From: Glandiceps talaboti
Taxonomy: Eukaryota; Hemichordata; Enteropneusta; Spengelidae
DNA length: 64,000 nucleotides
Reading direction: 5' to 3'
Assembly (NCBI RefSeq): GCF_964340395.1
Contig: NC_135555.1
Location: 15,911,246-15,975,245 of the forward strand
The translations under genes were made by a program, and so were the position numbers. How positions within the stretch are numbered: position 1 is the first letter of the stretch; each line of letters starts with the position of its first letter. Below are positions 49,392-62,000 of this stretch, piece after piece. The notes under the pieces were generated by a model, which searched no databases, had not been told where the DNA came from, and worked only from the letters and a program-made list of their open reading frames with translations.

Positions 49392-49441
49392 CCATCACCA
49401 CCACCACCATCATCATCGATCATCGATCATCATCATCATCG

Positions 49442-49476
<35 letters not shown>

Positions 49477-49630
49477 AATCATCACCACCACCACCACCAC
49501 CACCACCACCACCACCATCATCACCACCACCATCATCATCATCATCATCATCATCATCACTATCACCATCACCATCACCATCACCATCACCATCATCGTC
49601 GATCATCGATCATCATCATCTACTTCAACT
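49060..49630. repeat. Trinucleotide (AAC)n, (ATC)n, (ACC)n block
   Basis: About 500 bp of mixed ATC and ACC triplets, preceded by AAC/ACA repeats and containing ATCGATC interruptions. It is open in several frames on both strands as poly-His, poly-Ile, poly-Ser, poly-Met or poly-Asp, which is a product of the 3-bp period. Confidence 0.97.
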
Positions 49631-50689
49631 ACTACATGCCCCAAAATGTTTACAACTGCAACAGACACATCAACCACGACAAAGACAAGTTTGACATCAT
49701 GTAATTTTCTATCTCATAAAACATATTTATTCACAATAAATAAGAACAATATACAGTCAGGACAGCTTAGGAACCAACGGGTAATGTGAGTACAAGTTTG
49801 GAGTACCATATATAACAAATATATTAAGACAATATATAAATGGTCTCGAATATCAAGACTCGTGGACACTTCTGAAAGCTCGGTAACTATGGCAACGGTT
49901 ATCAGGATTGTCATCCGGGACACCTTGTCTATATACAAAAATCTGTTGTTTTTTTATCGAATTATACAGGTCATCATAATATAGCGTTGTAAGTTATTTG
50001 CATTGATGAAAATTCCATGAACGGTTAATTGCTTGGAGTACTTTCAAGTGTTTGGCAATCTACTTATAAAATATAAAACATTTCTCAATATCTTATTCCA
50101 CGACAAATATTGCTTCTTTTATTATACGAAGTCTCAGACAGGTATAGTCACGTGATGTACCACAAGACAGAAAGTGTGTGTGTGATTTGTTTATACTGCG
50201 TTGTGTTGTTACGCTATATTTCATTGGACATCACGTGGACGAAATACCTTTACAATTAATTATTTAACAAAACAAAAACGAATGTTATTGCTTGAAATCC
50301 TGGGTACGCTAAGTTTTGTGCAAGCGATGTGCAACTTAAGCCATCTTTATCCGTAGTCAAGGAAAACGTCATCAAAACTACCGTAAAAGTGAAACCACAT
50401 TGATTGGTGCATAATTAAATTTGAAGCTCAACGTGGGATTTTTTAATAAAACTATGTAAAATTAATCGAAAGTTCTTTCATCGGCAGCATTTTACCACTA
50501 TATATAGTTTATGAAAATCGAACACTTTTAAAACATTTTTGCAATAACTTAGTGTCTTTGACCAAGCTAGTAATAGTTCATACGACACTGGTAAATATGA
50601 TACAAGCATACCTCATACTTAAACTTAAAAAAGAGCACAATTTGATGATTTTAGTTGATTTGGAATCGCTAGTTGTAAAACCATCTCTC

Positions 50690-50880
50690 CACCACTATTG
50701 TACGATGGAATCAAGACTGTGTCTTCAACCTTCCATCGTTAGCAGGACTCCGACTTCTTCTTGTTGGTCCACGGCTTCTGAAGAACTCGAGCGATGGAAA
50801 TATGACCATCTTCGTAGCTGGACCAAAAGTGCACTGGCAACCTTATCACCCAACTTCTCGGTGTCACTAAGTGCCAGTAT
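50690..50880. other. Coding-like island, strand uncertain
   Basis: This 190-bp stretch is richer in G+C than its flanks and open in more than one frame on both strands. On minus, an acceptor-like GGCACTTAG at about 50866 leads to SDTEKLGDKVASALLVQLRR and onward to a stop near 50722. On plus, a frame reads MESRLCLQPSIVSRTPTSSC and onward to a TAG near 50882. It lies just 3' of the unidentified minus-strand gene and might be an alternative last exon of it. Neither frame shows a known domain. Confidence 0.2.
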
Positions 50881-51038
50881 ATAGGCGTTTAAAGGGTTAG
50901 ATCTTTATAAAAAAAACAAAGCAATGCACTACTTAAGAGGTGGTGTAAGACAACGAAAGTCTTCGCGATGACACACAGACGAATGTACTGATAGACAGAA
51001 CAAAGTGACATGTTATTGTCTTTTGGACAAGTTCCCCA

Positions 51039-51367
51039 TCATACAAAAGGTGTCATGACCGATGATGGCCTGAGAGCTTGGAACGAAGCATAAGGTCCCT
51101 GTGCAAAAAAGCGATGATATCTCTGTAATTGCAATGACTGATAGGTGTGTGTAGGTAGTAATCGGTTATATCGCAATGGACCGGCTATTGGGTGTGGTAT
51201 TGGTGTAGATAATGCTGTACTCGTAGAAGTTGACGACATGACGGGATAGGCTGATGGTGATCCGAGTGGTTGGAACATGGAAAGACCGTGGACTGGAGAT
51301 AAAGCCATCCGTGATGGCACAGGAACACGTATTGTGTTTGCTGATGACATTCCCGAACGACTCATAC
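51039..51367 (-). CDS. Unidentified minus-strand gene, last coding exon
   Basis: A 329-nt exon runs from a good acceptor (CTTTCTACCCAG) to a TGA at 51039. It encodes about 109 residues rich in Ser, Pro, Thr, Met and aromatic residues (MSRSGMSSANTIRVPVPSR near the start, SSVMTPFV at the end) with no membrane segment or known domain. The previous exon at 52927-52800 joins it in phase, which is the main reason to accept it. The composition suits a disordered cytoplasmic tail of a surface protein or a regulatory tail, but this is a guess. Part of it is also open in another frame on the same strand, so the frame choice rests on the splice phase. Confidence 0.6.
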
Positions 51368-52799
51368 CTGGGTAGAAAGACAGCAAACAAGTATTAGAAC
51401 CTTTAATAAAAATCGAGGGAGTGGTCATAATATTGGGAGTTCCCACAATCCATCTGTACCATTGTACCAATATTGTGGCTTCACCAAGAAGATACATAAA
51501 CTCGTTATTTGTTCAAACATGATTGAGATTGTGGGAACGGGGTGTTGTAAAATTAAAGTTGACACAGAGGTTCACTGTTCTTTGACTTGGCAGAGATGAT
51601 TTGTAATATTAATAATATTCCATCATTCATTAGTTCATTATTTCATGTTTTTATAATTTACCAAAAGGGAATGAACCGCCGATCAATCAGACACCCAAAC
51701 TGTTTCTTCGCCCATTTTATGGTCAATAAAAATATAAACCAATTCAGTTTTCCCACAACCTTTAGCCTTAAAACCAAGACCTTTCTCCCAAAATTTGAAG
51801 GGTCATCATTCTTATTTCAAAATTTACCAAAAATCGTCACTTTTAGGACCCCTTATTGCGACAAACGCCACATGGGGTTAAAATCTTCGAAACCAGTCTA
51901 AAATTTGGTGAGATTTATCCAAAAATTTCCAAAAAACAAAAATTTGTGTCCGTAAATTTAGGAGGGAATAATGTTTCAACGATGCTCGTATTTCTTCTAA
52001 GCATAATATCGGTTTTGATCCTCTGCGATATCAAATGTAAGACGTACATAAGGTAGTCATATTAAAATCAGAAGAATGAAATATTAAACTCTTCATTGGC
52101 GATTTACTTAACATATTCCTTTGTTGTAGACAAATTTTCTCGACTCTTTGGTGAGTATTTTATGAACTTTTTCTTGTCATACCGTCTAGAGTTTCTTAAT
52201 TTACGAGCAAGAATTGAATATTGGAGATAATCACATGGGAACATACTATGGTTACGATGGTGCTAATATTGGGGAGCACGCTTACTCCGCGATGGGAACA
52301 ATGATTCTATACTTCTCAAACACACACAATATGTAATCTGAGAAATTGTATTTGGTGAGAAATAAACGTCCTGGTTTCTCCCAAAACACAAGTACAGTTT
52401 AGAATGATATTCAATGCTCATATTTTTGGTAATGCCCCTGTAAACATGCATCTTTACTTCTGCACCAAGTCATTCCGAAGCGTGGTGATGCTGGCAACGC
52501 CTTGCTATATACGTTTAATTAAAGTTGACCAATGTTTGCCACATCGAGAGTAAAAATGAACTTAAAAATAAAGCAAAATATTATTTCTTGTATTTTGCAT
52601 TTTATATCTCTATATATTTTAGACAATATGTATATACATGTTAAATGTAGAAATCTGTGGCATTTTCTTGCTCAAGTTGTGTTTTTTCCCTAAATATTAC
52701 TGACGATTCACCAGAGCTCATACCACTATGCTGTAACAGTGGACGGTCTGAGATCAGAGGTAGTTGTTGATGGCTGCAATAAAACACCTCAATGCTTAC

Positions 52800-52927
52800 C
52801 TGCTTGGTCTTTGATGCTCCGACTTAACATATTTTCATCGTAGTCGGGTTCCTCATATGCACGTATTGGTGATCTTGCGTATGTGTGTTCGTGTATAAGT
52901 GTCTCTACACTTTCCCTCGGAATAAAA
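52800..52927 (-). CDS. Unidentified minus-strand gene, penultimate coding exon
   Basis: A 128-nt exon between acceptor GATTACAG and donor GCAG|GTAAGC. Only one of the three frames is clean to the end; it reads FIPRESVETLIHEHTYARSP, then IRAYEEPDYDENMLSRSIKDQA, and joins the 51367-51039 exon through a split Gly codon. The acidic/tyrosine EEPDYDEN stretch looks like an intracellular regulatory segment. An incoming exon must end in phase 2. I cannot name the family. Confidence 0.6.
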
Positions 52928-53184
52928 CTGTAATCATAAGCAAAAGAAAGACGAAACATGGGTTTAATATATCTTTAGCACTATATAAATATCACTGATT
53001 GATTTATCCGGAAGTGAACCCACTTTCTTTCTAGTTCGTCTCAAAGTGACCATTTCTTCTCAGTTTATTGTGCAATGTATCTGGATTTTATACAAAAAAT
53101 AAATAAAGGAAGAAGAAGTATGGCAAAAACAGAAGACCGAAGTGTCTACTCTGACCTACTTCCAATCGCTAATATGACATGAAA

Positions 53185-53690
53185 TAGCCATATTTCCGGG
53201 ACATATACCAAAGCAATTGAAATAGATAGTGGTCTAAACGTTCAGTAAAAGTTACATTAGACGGGGAAAGTTACACTTAATCTTCTAAAACTTTTGTATT
53301 ATTGAAGTGCCATCGTTTTCTTTTACGTTTCGCTATAGATTTATGATACAAAATAGCAGTATTTCCGGGACATATACCAAAGCAATTGAAATAGATAGTG
53401 GTCTAAACGTTCAGTAAAAGTTACATTAGAGTCGGGAAACGTTACACACACACACACTTTCGCGTGATTTAAGAACAACCGTTTTCTTTTACGTGTGGCG
53501 ATAGACTGTGATACTAAATAGCTGTATTTCCGGGACATATACTTTGAAGCAACTGACTCGGATAGTGCTTTGAGCGTTTAGTAAAAAGTTACATAGACGG
53601 GGAAAGTTAGTATTTCCGGGAAATATACGTGAAGCAACTGACTCGGATAGTGCTTTGAGCGTTTAGATTAGACGAGGGAGAGTTACACGC
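53185..53690 (+). repeat. ~167-bp tandem array
   Basis: TATTTCCGGGACATATAC begins units at 53191, 53360, 53525 and 53611. The first three are about 165-169 bp apart. Each carries GATAGTG, CGTTCAGTAAAAGTTACAT and GGGGAAAGTTACAC. The last unit is shortened to about half. Confidence 0.85.
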
Positions 53691-53815
53691 AGTCTTTTAA
53701 TCAAACTTAATCCTCTGTGTTAGGAAATTACCAAAGTTCTCCTCTAGGTGTTGCCCCGCTAAATCTCAGTGATCTCCGCCTAAATTAATAGAACACCAAA
53801 CCCACGTAAAAACAA

Positions 53816-54090
<275 letters not shown>

Positions 54091-54929
54091 TAAACAACAG
54101 ATACAGCTACATGTACATGTACATGTTTTGATGTGATATTATGTAAAATGGATATCAGCGACCAATTAAATTGCCTTGGAGGAGATCAACTAATCACAAC
54201 AGAGACCCGGTCCGCCCAGAGCAATGATCAAAACTAATGAAAATTGATATCCGAATAGAGATTTGATGGGCCCTACCTTAATTTAATGAAATCTAAAGTT
54301 CTTGGAAATCGAGACGACCCACGCACCCTTCCCCATACAAAGGTAGAAAAGAGAATGTAATTAAAAGTCAGATGGAGCAGGGTATTGGACTCGAGTCGTG
54401 ATTAGATCCCATACCAACTTTGGTGTCATTAGGTGAACAATGAAATGTAATGATCGAGTCTTTATCTGGCTACAGCAAGGTAAAGTATCTGAGATAACGT
54501 CTTGTCTGATCGTAAAGACCTACACAACCAGAAAATCAGGTTTTTTTGTCAAAGTCATTACCGTAACGATACTATATACTATTTATGGTAGATTTCAAAT
54601 TCAATGATATATCAGTGCGCACATTCTTTGCTTTGCTTTATACTTGTTAGGTCAGCGACAAGTATGTTGGGTTAACTTGTACTTGAAACAGAGATGGTAA
54701 TCCATCTACAAAACTTTTACGACTTTGTTGGTTTTCAGGTGAATTATCACTGTGTTTTCATATTACATATATCTCAATCAAATCTTGATAAACCTCTAAA
54801 GAACATCAACGTTGCAGTAAAACAGGATGCCCCCCCCCCCCCCCCCGATCTTAAAATACATACATTAATTAGCCACAATGACAAAAAAGTACAAATATTT
54901 GTTTCCGGCTGATAACATGACTTCAGAAA

Positions 54930-55325
54930 ATAGGTCGAGATTTTATTTTATTGGTCTTTTTATTTCTAAATAATTTCAACCCAAAGATGGTACTCGTCGG
55001 TCACAATACTTCCACGAGAGATTGATGTGATGTGAAACAAGTAAATGAAGACAATTAAGTGTGCTTCAGAGTAGACGAACGAACAAGTTATGTAGACTGT
55101 AATATACCGAGAAGAAAACTGCTTTTTCTATTGGAATGGGATTTTCAATATAAAAAATTGACCAAAGATACTTTGGCCAAACAAATCCACATGGAAATAG
55201 AAGTAAGTTAATGTTAGTCATCATGTTCAACATTTTGCAAGACAACAAATGTTTAGGGTCGGTGGCTTAAACTAGGGCCGGTTGGGTTATTGGAAACGCA
55301 CTATTTGTTTTTTTTCGATCTAACC
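54930..55325 (+). repeat. Dispersed GGGTCGG family, copy
   Basis: Same block order as the 47.5 kb copy (CTCGTCGGTCACAATACTTC, AAGTAAATGAAGACAATTAA, TTAGGGTCGGTGGCTTAAAC, GGTTGGGTTATTGGAAACGC), with longer internal sequence. Confidence 0.6.
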
Positions 55326-57300
55326 AACGTCACAAAAAGACTGAAACAAGGTAAACTCTGGACTATTTTTTCTGTAGAGGAGTTCGCAGCAGGTTAAAAG
55401 CTGTCAAGGATAGTCCTATCGTTTCATTGGTTTGCTGTATATTTACGAATGGAAGTTATAAATCTAAAGTAGAAACAATCTAACAATAAAGAGTAACTTT
55501 TCTAAACTTATTTTCTATCTTTTACATTTCATTGGTCAAAGTTGTAGAAGCTTGTTCAACCATTTCATCAGATCCAAATGTATTTTAGATGTTACAGTAA
55601 GAAATCTAATTTAAAAAATCGAGGAAAAAAATGGCAACCAAAAAGAAAGAACGATTCCATATTATACAGTTTTAAGACGAATGCAGTGGAAGTAAATTGA
55701 AAAGAAACCAGAAAAGACAGTCGGGAAGTGTTATTTCATCGCGGTTTCTTTGTAAAATGCTAGTGAACGTGAATAACTGGCCACCGACAGCAGTCATTAA
55801 TGGTTCGGAAGAACACAACGCCGCTAATCATAATGGATAATAAATAAAAAGTATGAAAGAACTGGGTGCTGAGGCGATGCAGCTATATAATGCATGGTAA
55901 TGAAAAACATTGATTCTATCCAGTACATGCTACTTGAGATTACGAGCAGCGAATATGAGCCCTGACTCTAGCAATTGCCAGACACACACAAGATTGTATG
56001 AACGATATTACTGGTGATGGTCTGGCTTCGGCGACAGCATTCTAACTATTTCTCCATTTAATTTACAAGCCCGATGCTTTCAATTTGAACATAAACACTA
56101 TGTGTAATCAACGTCGACTGTCATGAAAGATGTATAAGGTACACCATTAGAACTTTCATCACGCCCATAACACCAAGCTTGTAAATAGCACGGTTTTGTC
56201 TCACCTAAAGCTAACTAATATGGAATTCTCTTCCCTAGTTTTTGATGAATTACCGACTATACCGATGCTGACGTATCGAAACTTTACACCTACACACTAG
56301 CGCTTTCATTTAAAGGAATCTATAAATACACTTACAATCATAGATAGTAAAAGTTCCCCGAAGAATAAACTTTTTTTCTCTCTACTCGATGGAGTAGACA
56401 ATTGGGGAATGAAAAGAACACACTCAAGTTATATTCAATCTTTCTTCTCGTCATTTCTTCATTTCGTTTATCTTCTTTTACTCTAATAGATCACTGTGCC
56501 ATCATCCACCCCCTTATCATTTCTCCCTTCTCTCCTTCTTTCTCAAGTGCAAGTATTTTTCTTCACCGACTAATACTCAATTTCCATTCCTTGCATCTTG
56601 TCTTGGCTGATTTCATTGAGGTTGAATTTATATTGACTGAATGAGATTGAATGTGATTTAAAAAAAAAAAAATTGTTATTCAGTAACCATCAGACTAATT
56701 TTCTGCTAAGTATCTGAACTGAAATCGGCGTTAAAAATGACATATGCACTAACTAGCCTTTACAATATGCTTCTGTACATTAGATAACGTTATTTTCATT
56801 TCAATGAAAAATCACAAACTTCACAAACTGTTCTATATTTACACTATTCTACGTTTCATATAACTTTCTGGATTCGTTCAGGCCACAGAAAAAACTCTCT
56901 TTCGAGATCAAAAGAAATTCATGGTATTTACAACGACGTTTACTCGATATTTGTAGATCGTAACCGAAGTCTCATCAGGAACGATAACCCATTTTCTTAT
57001 CTAAAAAAGTTACTTGGGCTAGCGATCAAGAAACAAAATTGTGTCTGCTGGAGGAAAATGTTCAGCTGTTCAATGTAAAATAACCTTTTAGAGTGTTAAT
57101 GTGAACGGATGGGATAATGTATGGATTGTATCTTTTTTTTCCTACGGGTAGAAAACGGATTCTGTTCTTTATTACTATTTCATTTTATGTATGTTACGCC
57201 TGCATTGTAGCCAGCCACACGAGGCATGATTATAGGAAATAAATACCACCAAGTACTTTTTTTCCTTCAATATTATATTTACCAGTGTATCATACTTTTT
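55326..57300. other. No recognisable exon
   Basis: A+T-rich DNA, possibly intronic to the candidate genes on either strand. I found no segment with matched splice sites and an open frame. Confidence 0.4.
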
Positions 57301-57310
57301 GTATATCTAG

Positions 57311-57425
57311 ATCCATCTCTGACGACGATGCCCCAAGCTTTCAATCGCATGAGAATCTAGAAGAAGAATGCACGACAGAAGCTGTGGGCCGTATAACAAG
57401 AGAGATTAGCGTGGTGTATAGCTAA
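57311..57425 (+). CDS. Candidate last exon of a plus-strand gene
   Basis: After an acceptor-like TTTGTATATCTAG, one frame is open for 37 residues to a TAA: SISDDDAPSFQSHENLEEEC then TTEAVGRITREISVVYS. The composition (acidic clusters, no low complexity) looks like a real C-terminal tail and is far less A+T-biased than its surroundings. The upstream exon would have to end in phase 2. No domain is recognised; downstream AATAAA hexamers occur near 57850. It lies within the span proposed for the minus-strand gene, so the two would be nested. Confidence 0.35.
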
Positions 57426-57787
57426 CGGCAAATTGAGCAATCAGGAAGTAAGAGAAGTGGCAAACATAAAATCTCTCTGTATAAGAGATGAGTGGGGGAT
57501 GAGTCAGACAAGATGTACTGTATTAAGTACGTCATCGTACTGTTTTGTTAAATCAGGTAAAAGGCTTGGCAATATTTTGGAGGGCCTCTTGAGTTTGTAT
57601 CTCCGCCTGCGGTCAGATTTGGATACCTAATTTTCGCTCTTGACTCGTGCTACTGACAAAGACGTAGTATCGATTTAAGGGAATGTGCACGGAAATTGAT
57701 ATTATGTCGGCGTTACCTCTCCAGTACTATTAATATGCGGATAAGTTAGTACGGAGACTTACATTCTTTACGATTCTTTGGAAGATG

Positions 57788-58140
57788 TGGGCATTTTAAA
57801 GCGTAACTTTTGGCAAGAGGTTCACTAATGAGGATAATTTCATTGATTTCACTTTAAATAAAGCTGAGGTATCCGAAAAATTTATAAGAAAACGACAATT
57901 TGTGACAGTAAATTTTGGCGGGAATATTACACAACATTTTGAAGATTTTTTTTGCAGATGTAGGCATTTTAAAACCAAACGTTTGATATACAGTTACTAA
58001 TAAGGATCATTTATTTCATTTAACTCTAAAATAAAGCTTAATAGGTAATCAAACAAGTTGTAGAAAAACGAGAATTTTTGACATCAATTTTGTAGGAAAC
58101 TGACCATTTTGTGACGTCGATTTTGGTGGGAACATTCTTG
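57788..58140 (+). repeat. Diverged tandem duplication, ~172-bp unit
   Basis: 57788-57959 and 57960-58140 share GTNGGCATTTTAAA, GGNTCACTAATNAGGAT, ATTTCACTTTAAATAAAGCT-like stretches, GAAAACGANAATTTNTGAC and AATTTTGGCGGGAA. A related stretch (AAATTTGTGTCCGTAAATTT, AGGAGGGAATAATG) lies near 51930-51985. Confidence 0.7.
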
Positions 58141-58910
58141 TTAGTCATGGAAAAATGCAAGGAAATTAACATGATGTCGTCTTAAGCCTAGGATTGCTCC
58201 GTTTATGCTAAAGTAAAGCGTTCCCTTATTCGTAGATAACATCTGCTTAATAAAAGAACTATAACATGCCTAAAACTTAAGGTTGGTGTTCAAACTGAAT
58301 TGGCATGTTTGAAAGATGGGTGGTTTGGGAAATTGTTAGGCAATGGAAAATACATTGTGTTGCCAAGCTATGTCCATATAAAGATGATGCACGTACGGTT
58401 TCTTAATCCACAAGGCAAACTCGGAATCGTGATTTAGTAACAAAAGTACCCTCTGTTCGTGACAACCCTGCAAACACGCGTGTAGATTCTCAAGTATACA
58501 CACCCTGGCAGATCTACACACTACATAGCGTTATACTTTATGAAATTGATCTGTGAAATCAAATCGACAAATTAAATTGTGAAGGTGTAACCTTTTCACG
58601 TGCTAATCACGTGCCATCGCTAGATTTCTCCTCCACAGAGACTGTAAAAATCGGTAGGCTCTTCTTGTAATATACTAAAATACCTATTGTAAATATTTTA
58701 CCTCAATAGGAAATGAGAATGTGTACGGAATACAAGGAGTTTCAATTATTAATTTTGTATCGATAGCAGGTTGGCACGCCCTGTGGACTTTAATAGCCGC
58801 TAAAAGTCCCCGTGTTAAAGTTATGAAAGAAACACACAGTCTGTGAATGTACAAAGTGCTATATAAGTAGTCCTCTGGGCCATGCATCAATATAGGAAAT
58901 TGAAGGTTAC

Positions 58911-58977
58911 CTGGACATGGTATGTCATAATTCTGTATATGCCAATCAAAGTTATGTTCCCCATGGAACGGACAGGG
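58911..58977 (-). CDS. Candidate upstream exon, minus strand
   Basis: A 67-nt segment has a strong acceptor (TTTCAATTTCAG) and donor (CCAG|GTAACC). One frame encodes PCPFHGEHNFDWHIQNYDIP then CPG, with three cysteines and aromatic residues as in an extracellular module; a second frame is also open. It could be an upstream exon of the gene ending at 51039, but its exit phase does not fit the 52927 exon directly, so at least one exon would be missing between. No family is recognised. Confidence 0.3.
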
Positions 58978-59013
58978 CTGAAATTGAAATTCTACGATTG
59001 TCGGTTGGTGCAC

Positions 59014-62000
59014 GGAGACAACCGATGAAACTGGTAGATAAAAAATAGTTGGCGATAAAATGGTATGACAGTGGAAATTGTTTCAATCCCATCTCTCTGT
59101 GCAAATGCCTCTTATCTTTTCATCTTGGAAAAAAGAGCAAAAAGTCATAATTCATCTTCACCTCGTCTGCAGCTCTTTTTTGAGTAAATACGGTATCATT
59201 TCGTTGATGTCCGTTTATTTGTCGCCAAAAACCTTTCTGCTCAATTTGTTAAGAGAAATTGATTTCTTGTTAAGTTGTGCAACCTGTGCTCACCATCCTC
59301 AAAGGTGTACAGTTCTTACATGTTGCAAAAAAAACCAAAAAAAACCTGTTCACTATTTCATCACTAGACGAGTTCCGACTAATTACTATTATTACCGGAC
59401 ACAATCTACTTAAAATTTTTGAAAAGAAATAAAATTCGAACAAACATATAAAATTGTGTAAATTCCTAAGTCGTTTTGGACTCGATTTGGTGTTGTGAAA
59501 TTACCCGTAGTAATGACTACTATTTCTCCGAGTTATAAAATTAAACGCCGTCCCCGTGCGACTCGTAACCGTAGTCTGTACATTCAATTAATTTACTTCG
59601 ATAGTTTTATTTCATCTAGTTTTCCACAAGACACATCTTGCAAGTGAAATGTGGATTGTCCAATTCAAAATCCAATTCATCACTCTGAAAAAAAGAAGTA
59701 TTTTTCTGATATCGGCTTGATTGTAATCATGTAGTAATTTTATGATCAAAATCTGAAAAATTATTTAGGAACTTAGTTTTAGTACTTTAAAAAAAAAGTG
59801 TGAGTGCTTTTGCGAGCAGTTGATGATTTGAATGAAATTTGCGCGCGAACTGAGATCAGCAGACTATGAGCTTAGTGTTTGACAATGACGTCAGAATGGA
59901 GTCATGTCAGTAACGCGCGTCTGACACACGAGTTTTTAGAGATGGCCTACGGTTTTAATTTACAAGAGAGGTTGCTCGCCCGGAGGCTAGATTGTAGTAG
60001 AGACAATGGGCAGCAAATTTTTAAGCGTGTGGTCAGCTAAGACATCGACAGTACACAATGGATTGAAGAAGATTTAAGGCTATCCCGCCTTTACTGAGAT
60101 GTCGTGTGTTCGAGCCCTTGTGTCTAAGTATCACTAAAGGCCATCAACTGAGATTGCCTCTCTCGCTAAATGTGACCGGTTTTTCAACTCATCGACGCAT
60201 GATTAATGTCTTCCTCTCAAGTTTTTTCACAAATCCACAAGAAAACTGGAACTCCAGTGGGAAATTGCACAAACGACGATAGCTGGACTTTTTAAAGTGA
60301 AAATTTATAGATCGACTCCCATGTCGTCTTGCTACTGATGGGGAAACTTAAAACCCGTACATTTCGGGGGTCTAGTTAGCGAGCGGATTATAACAGTTAT
60401 CGTAGTTTGCAGTCTGTATTACAAAGTACTGCAAATGACAATGTTTGTTTGACTAGACAGTAAAAGATGAAATCTTCACTTAGAAGGATCAACATTAGTA
60501 GATCCACCGAGGACTTGTGCTATTAGGATGTACTTAGGGAGACAAGATGCTGGCGATTCGGCATTTATTTACGTTACCCAGGGGAGGCTTACAGCCTCGG
60601 AGCGTCGGCTCTATGTTCTGGCCGTGTGTCGTTAACAAATATCTATCGATGTTCTAACCCTGTGGGTATTCACTTTTTTTGCTAAAAAAGACATAAATAT
60701 CGCACCTTTCTAGATCTGTTAGACGCGAAGAGTCCCTGAAACCTTTGGCGAACGGGTTACTGTCGATCTTCAGACGGGTTATCTGTGAAAAGAAAAAAAA
60801 AATACAAAAGAACACAAGACAATCATTATATTGGAATAATCAAAGCAATCTGCACTACTTAAACGGTTTAAGGTTCCGAACTAAATTGTCCCGTTTAATA
60901 GAAGAAACGCTAGTCGAAATGTTAGAAAACGTGCTTGCATATTTAGCAGATTTCTTTTTGTTTTCTCACGGGAGATAATAAAGTGTTCTTGTTGTGATGT
61001 GTCCTACCTAATATTTACACTTATATATAAAGTCAGTGGACCTGTTTTATTCGCTGTTTTTTTTTTTGGAAATGCAAATTTGAATCCTCACGTATCAGTT
61101 CGATATTTCTGGTTACTAAAAGCGTTTAGAGAGAGTTTACCGATAGTGTGTAAGCAAACTTTTACGGAAAAGTTAAAAACGGATGAGCAGTGATCAACAC
61201 CGAGAGAGATGGATAGGTGTATATTTCGTAGTCTTCCTGAGTAACAGTTTGCTCATGGACTGTATTCGCGGAGAAAGTAGAATGGTGCGATGCGGCATGC
61301 TAAAAGTTCCTAGCCGCGGTATTTTTTTTTTTTTTAAATCTTCAAATCTTGAATCCAAGACAATGAGTAGATTTAAAGCTACACTTGCTGCAACTGGGCG
61401 GTTTTTTGAAACTGTTTTGTAAGATATAACGATTTGATCATTATAATATTGTCAGTTGTCTGATCGAAAAAAAAATACCTCAGCTTAGTTTAATAGTGAA
61501 GGTTTGGCCATGCATCGTGTAGCCAACATTCACGATATCAAAACAATGTATGTGTTACTATGACAATTTGCAAAAGGTTGTTGAAGTTATTTCTTATTCG
61601 TCTGGCTTCTATGTGGTTATGTTTTGTTATTATACTAAGGGCAGGTTTTTATGACGGTTGATGTGACTTTAATCCCTTTACGAGTTGATGAAACGGCTTT
61701 ATGCTGACTTCCTTGGTATGCATGACATTGCTTGGGCAGTTTAATACTGTGGCAACTAAGCGATGCGTGAAAATTCTGAATGGCATTCTTAAAAGAAGAA
61801 AAAAAACACACTCACTAAAATATTAACTCCGTCGAGGCGATGATTATTTTAGAATTAAACGATTCTCCCCGCTTACTATATATTGAATGATTTACAGCTA
61901 AAATGATGTTGGTTTTGGTGTTTCACTCATGTAACATGACAATATTTTACACACACTCAAACACTTTCTAATGCATAAGAAACAAATGCATAGGTGCCGT

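Noticed and set aside
52130-52150. A 21-nt plus-strand segment (TNFLDSL) between TTGTTGTAG and GGTGAGTA
   Set aside because: Both splice sites look good, but nothing joins it to other exons and such pairs arise by chance in A+T-rich DNA.
54275-54330. A 51-nt minus segment ending CATTAAATTAAG|GTAGGG, phase-compatible with the 52927 exon
   Set aside because: The acceptor is weak and the phase match alone has a one-in-three chance; kept only as a remark.
57540-57640. Minus-strand segment after CTGACCGCAG reading GDTNSRGPPKYCQAFYLI
   Set aside because: Stops without a donor and has no in-phase partner.
60090-60130. GTGTTCGAGCCC resembling a tRNA B box
   Set aside because: No matching A box, acceptor stem or anticodon arm at the right distance.
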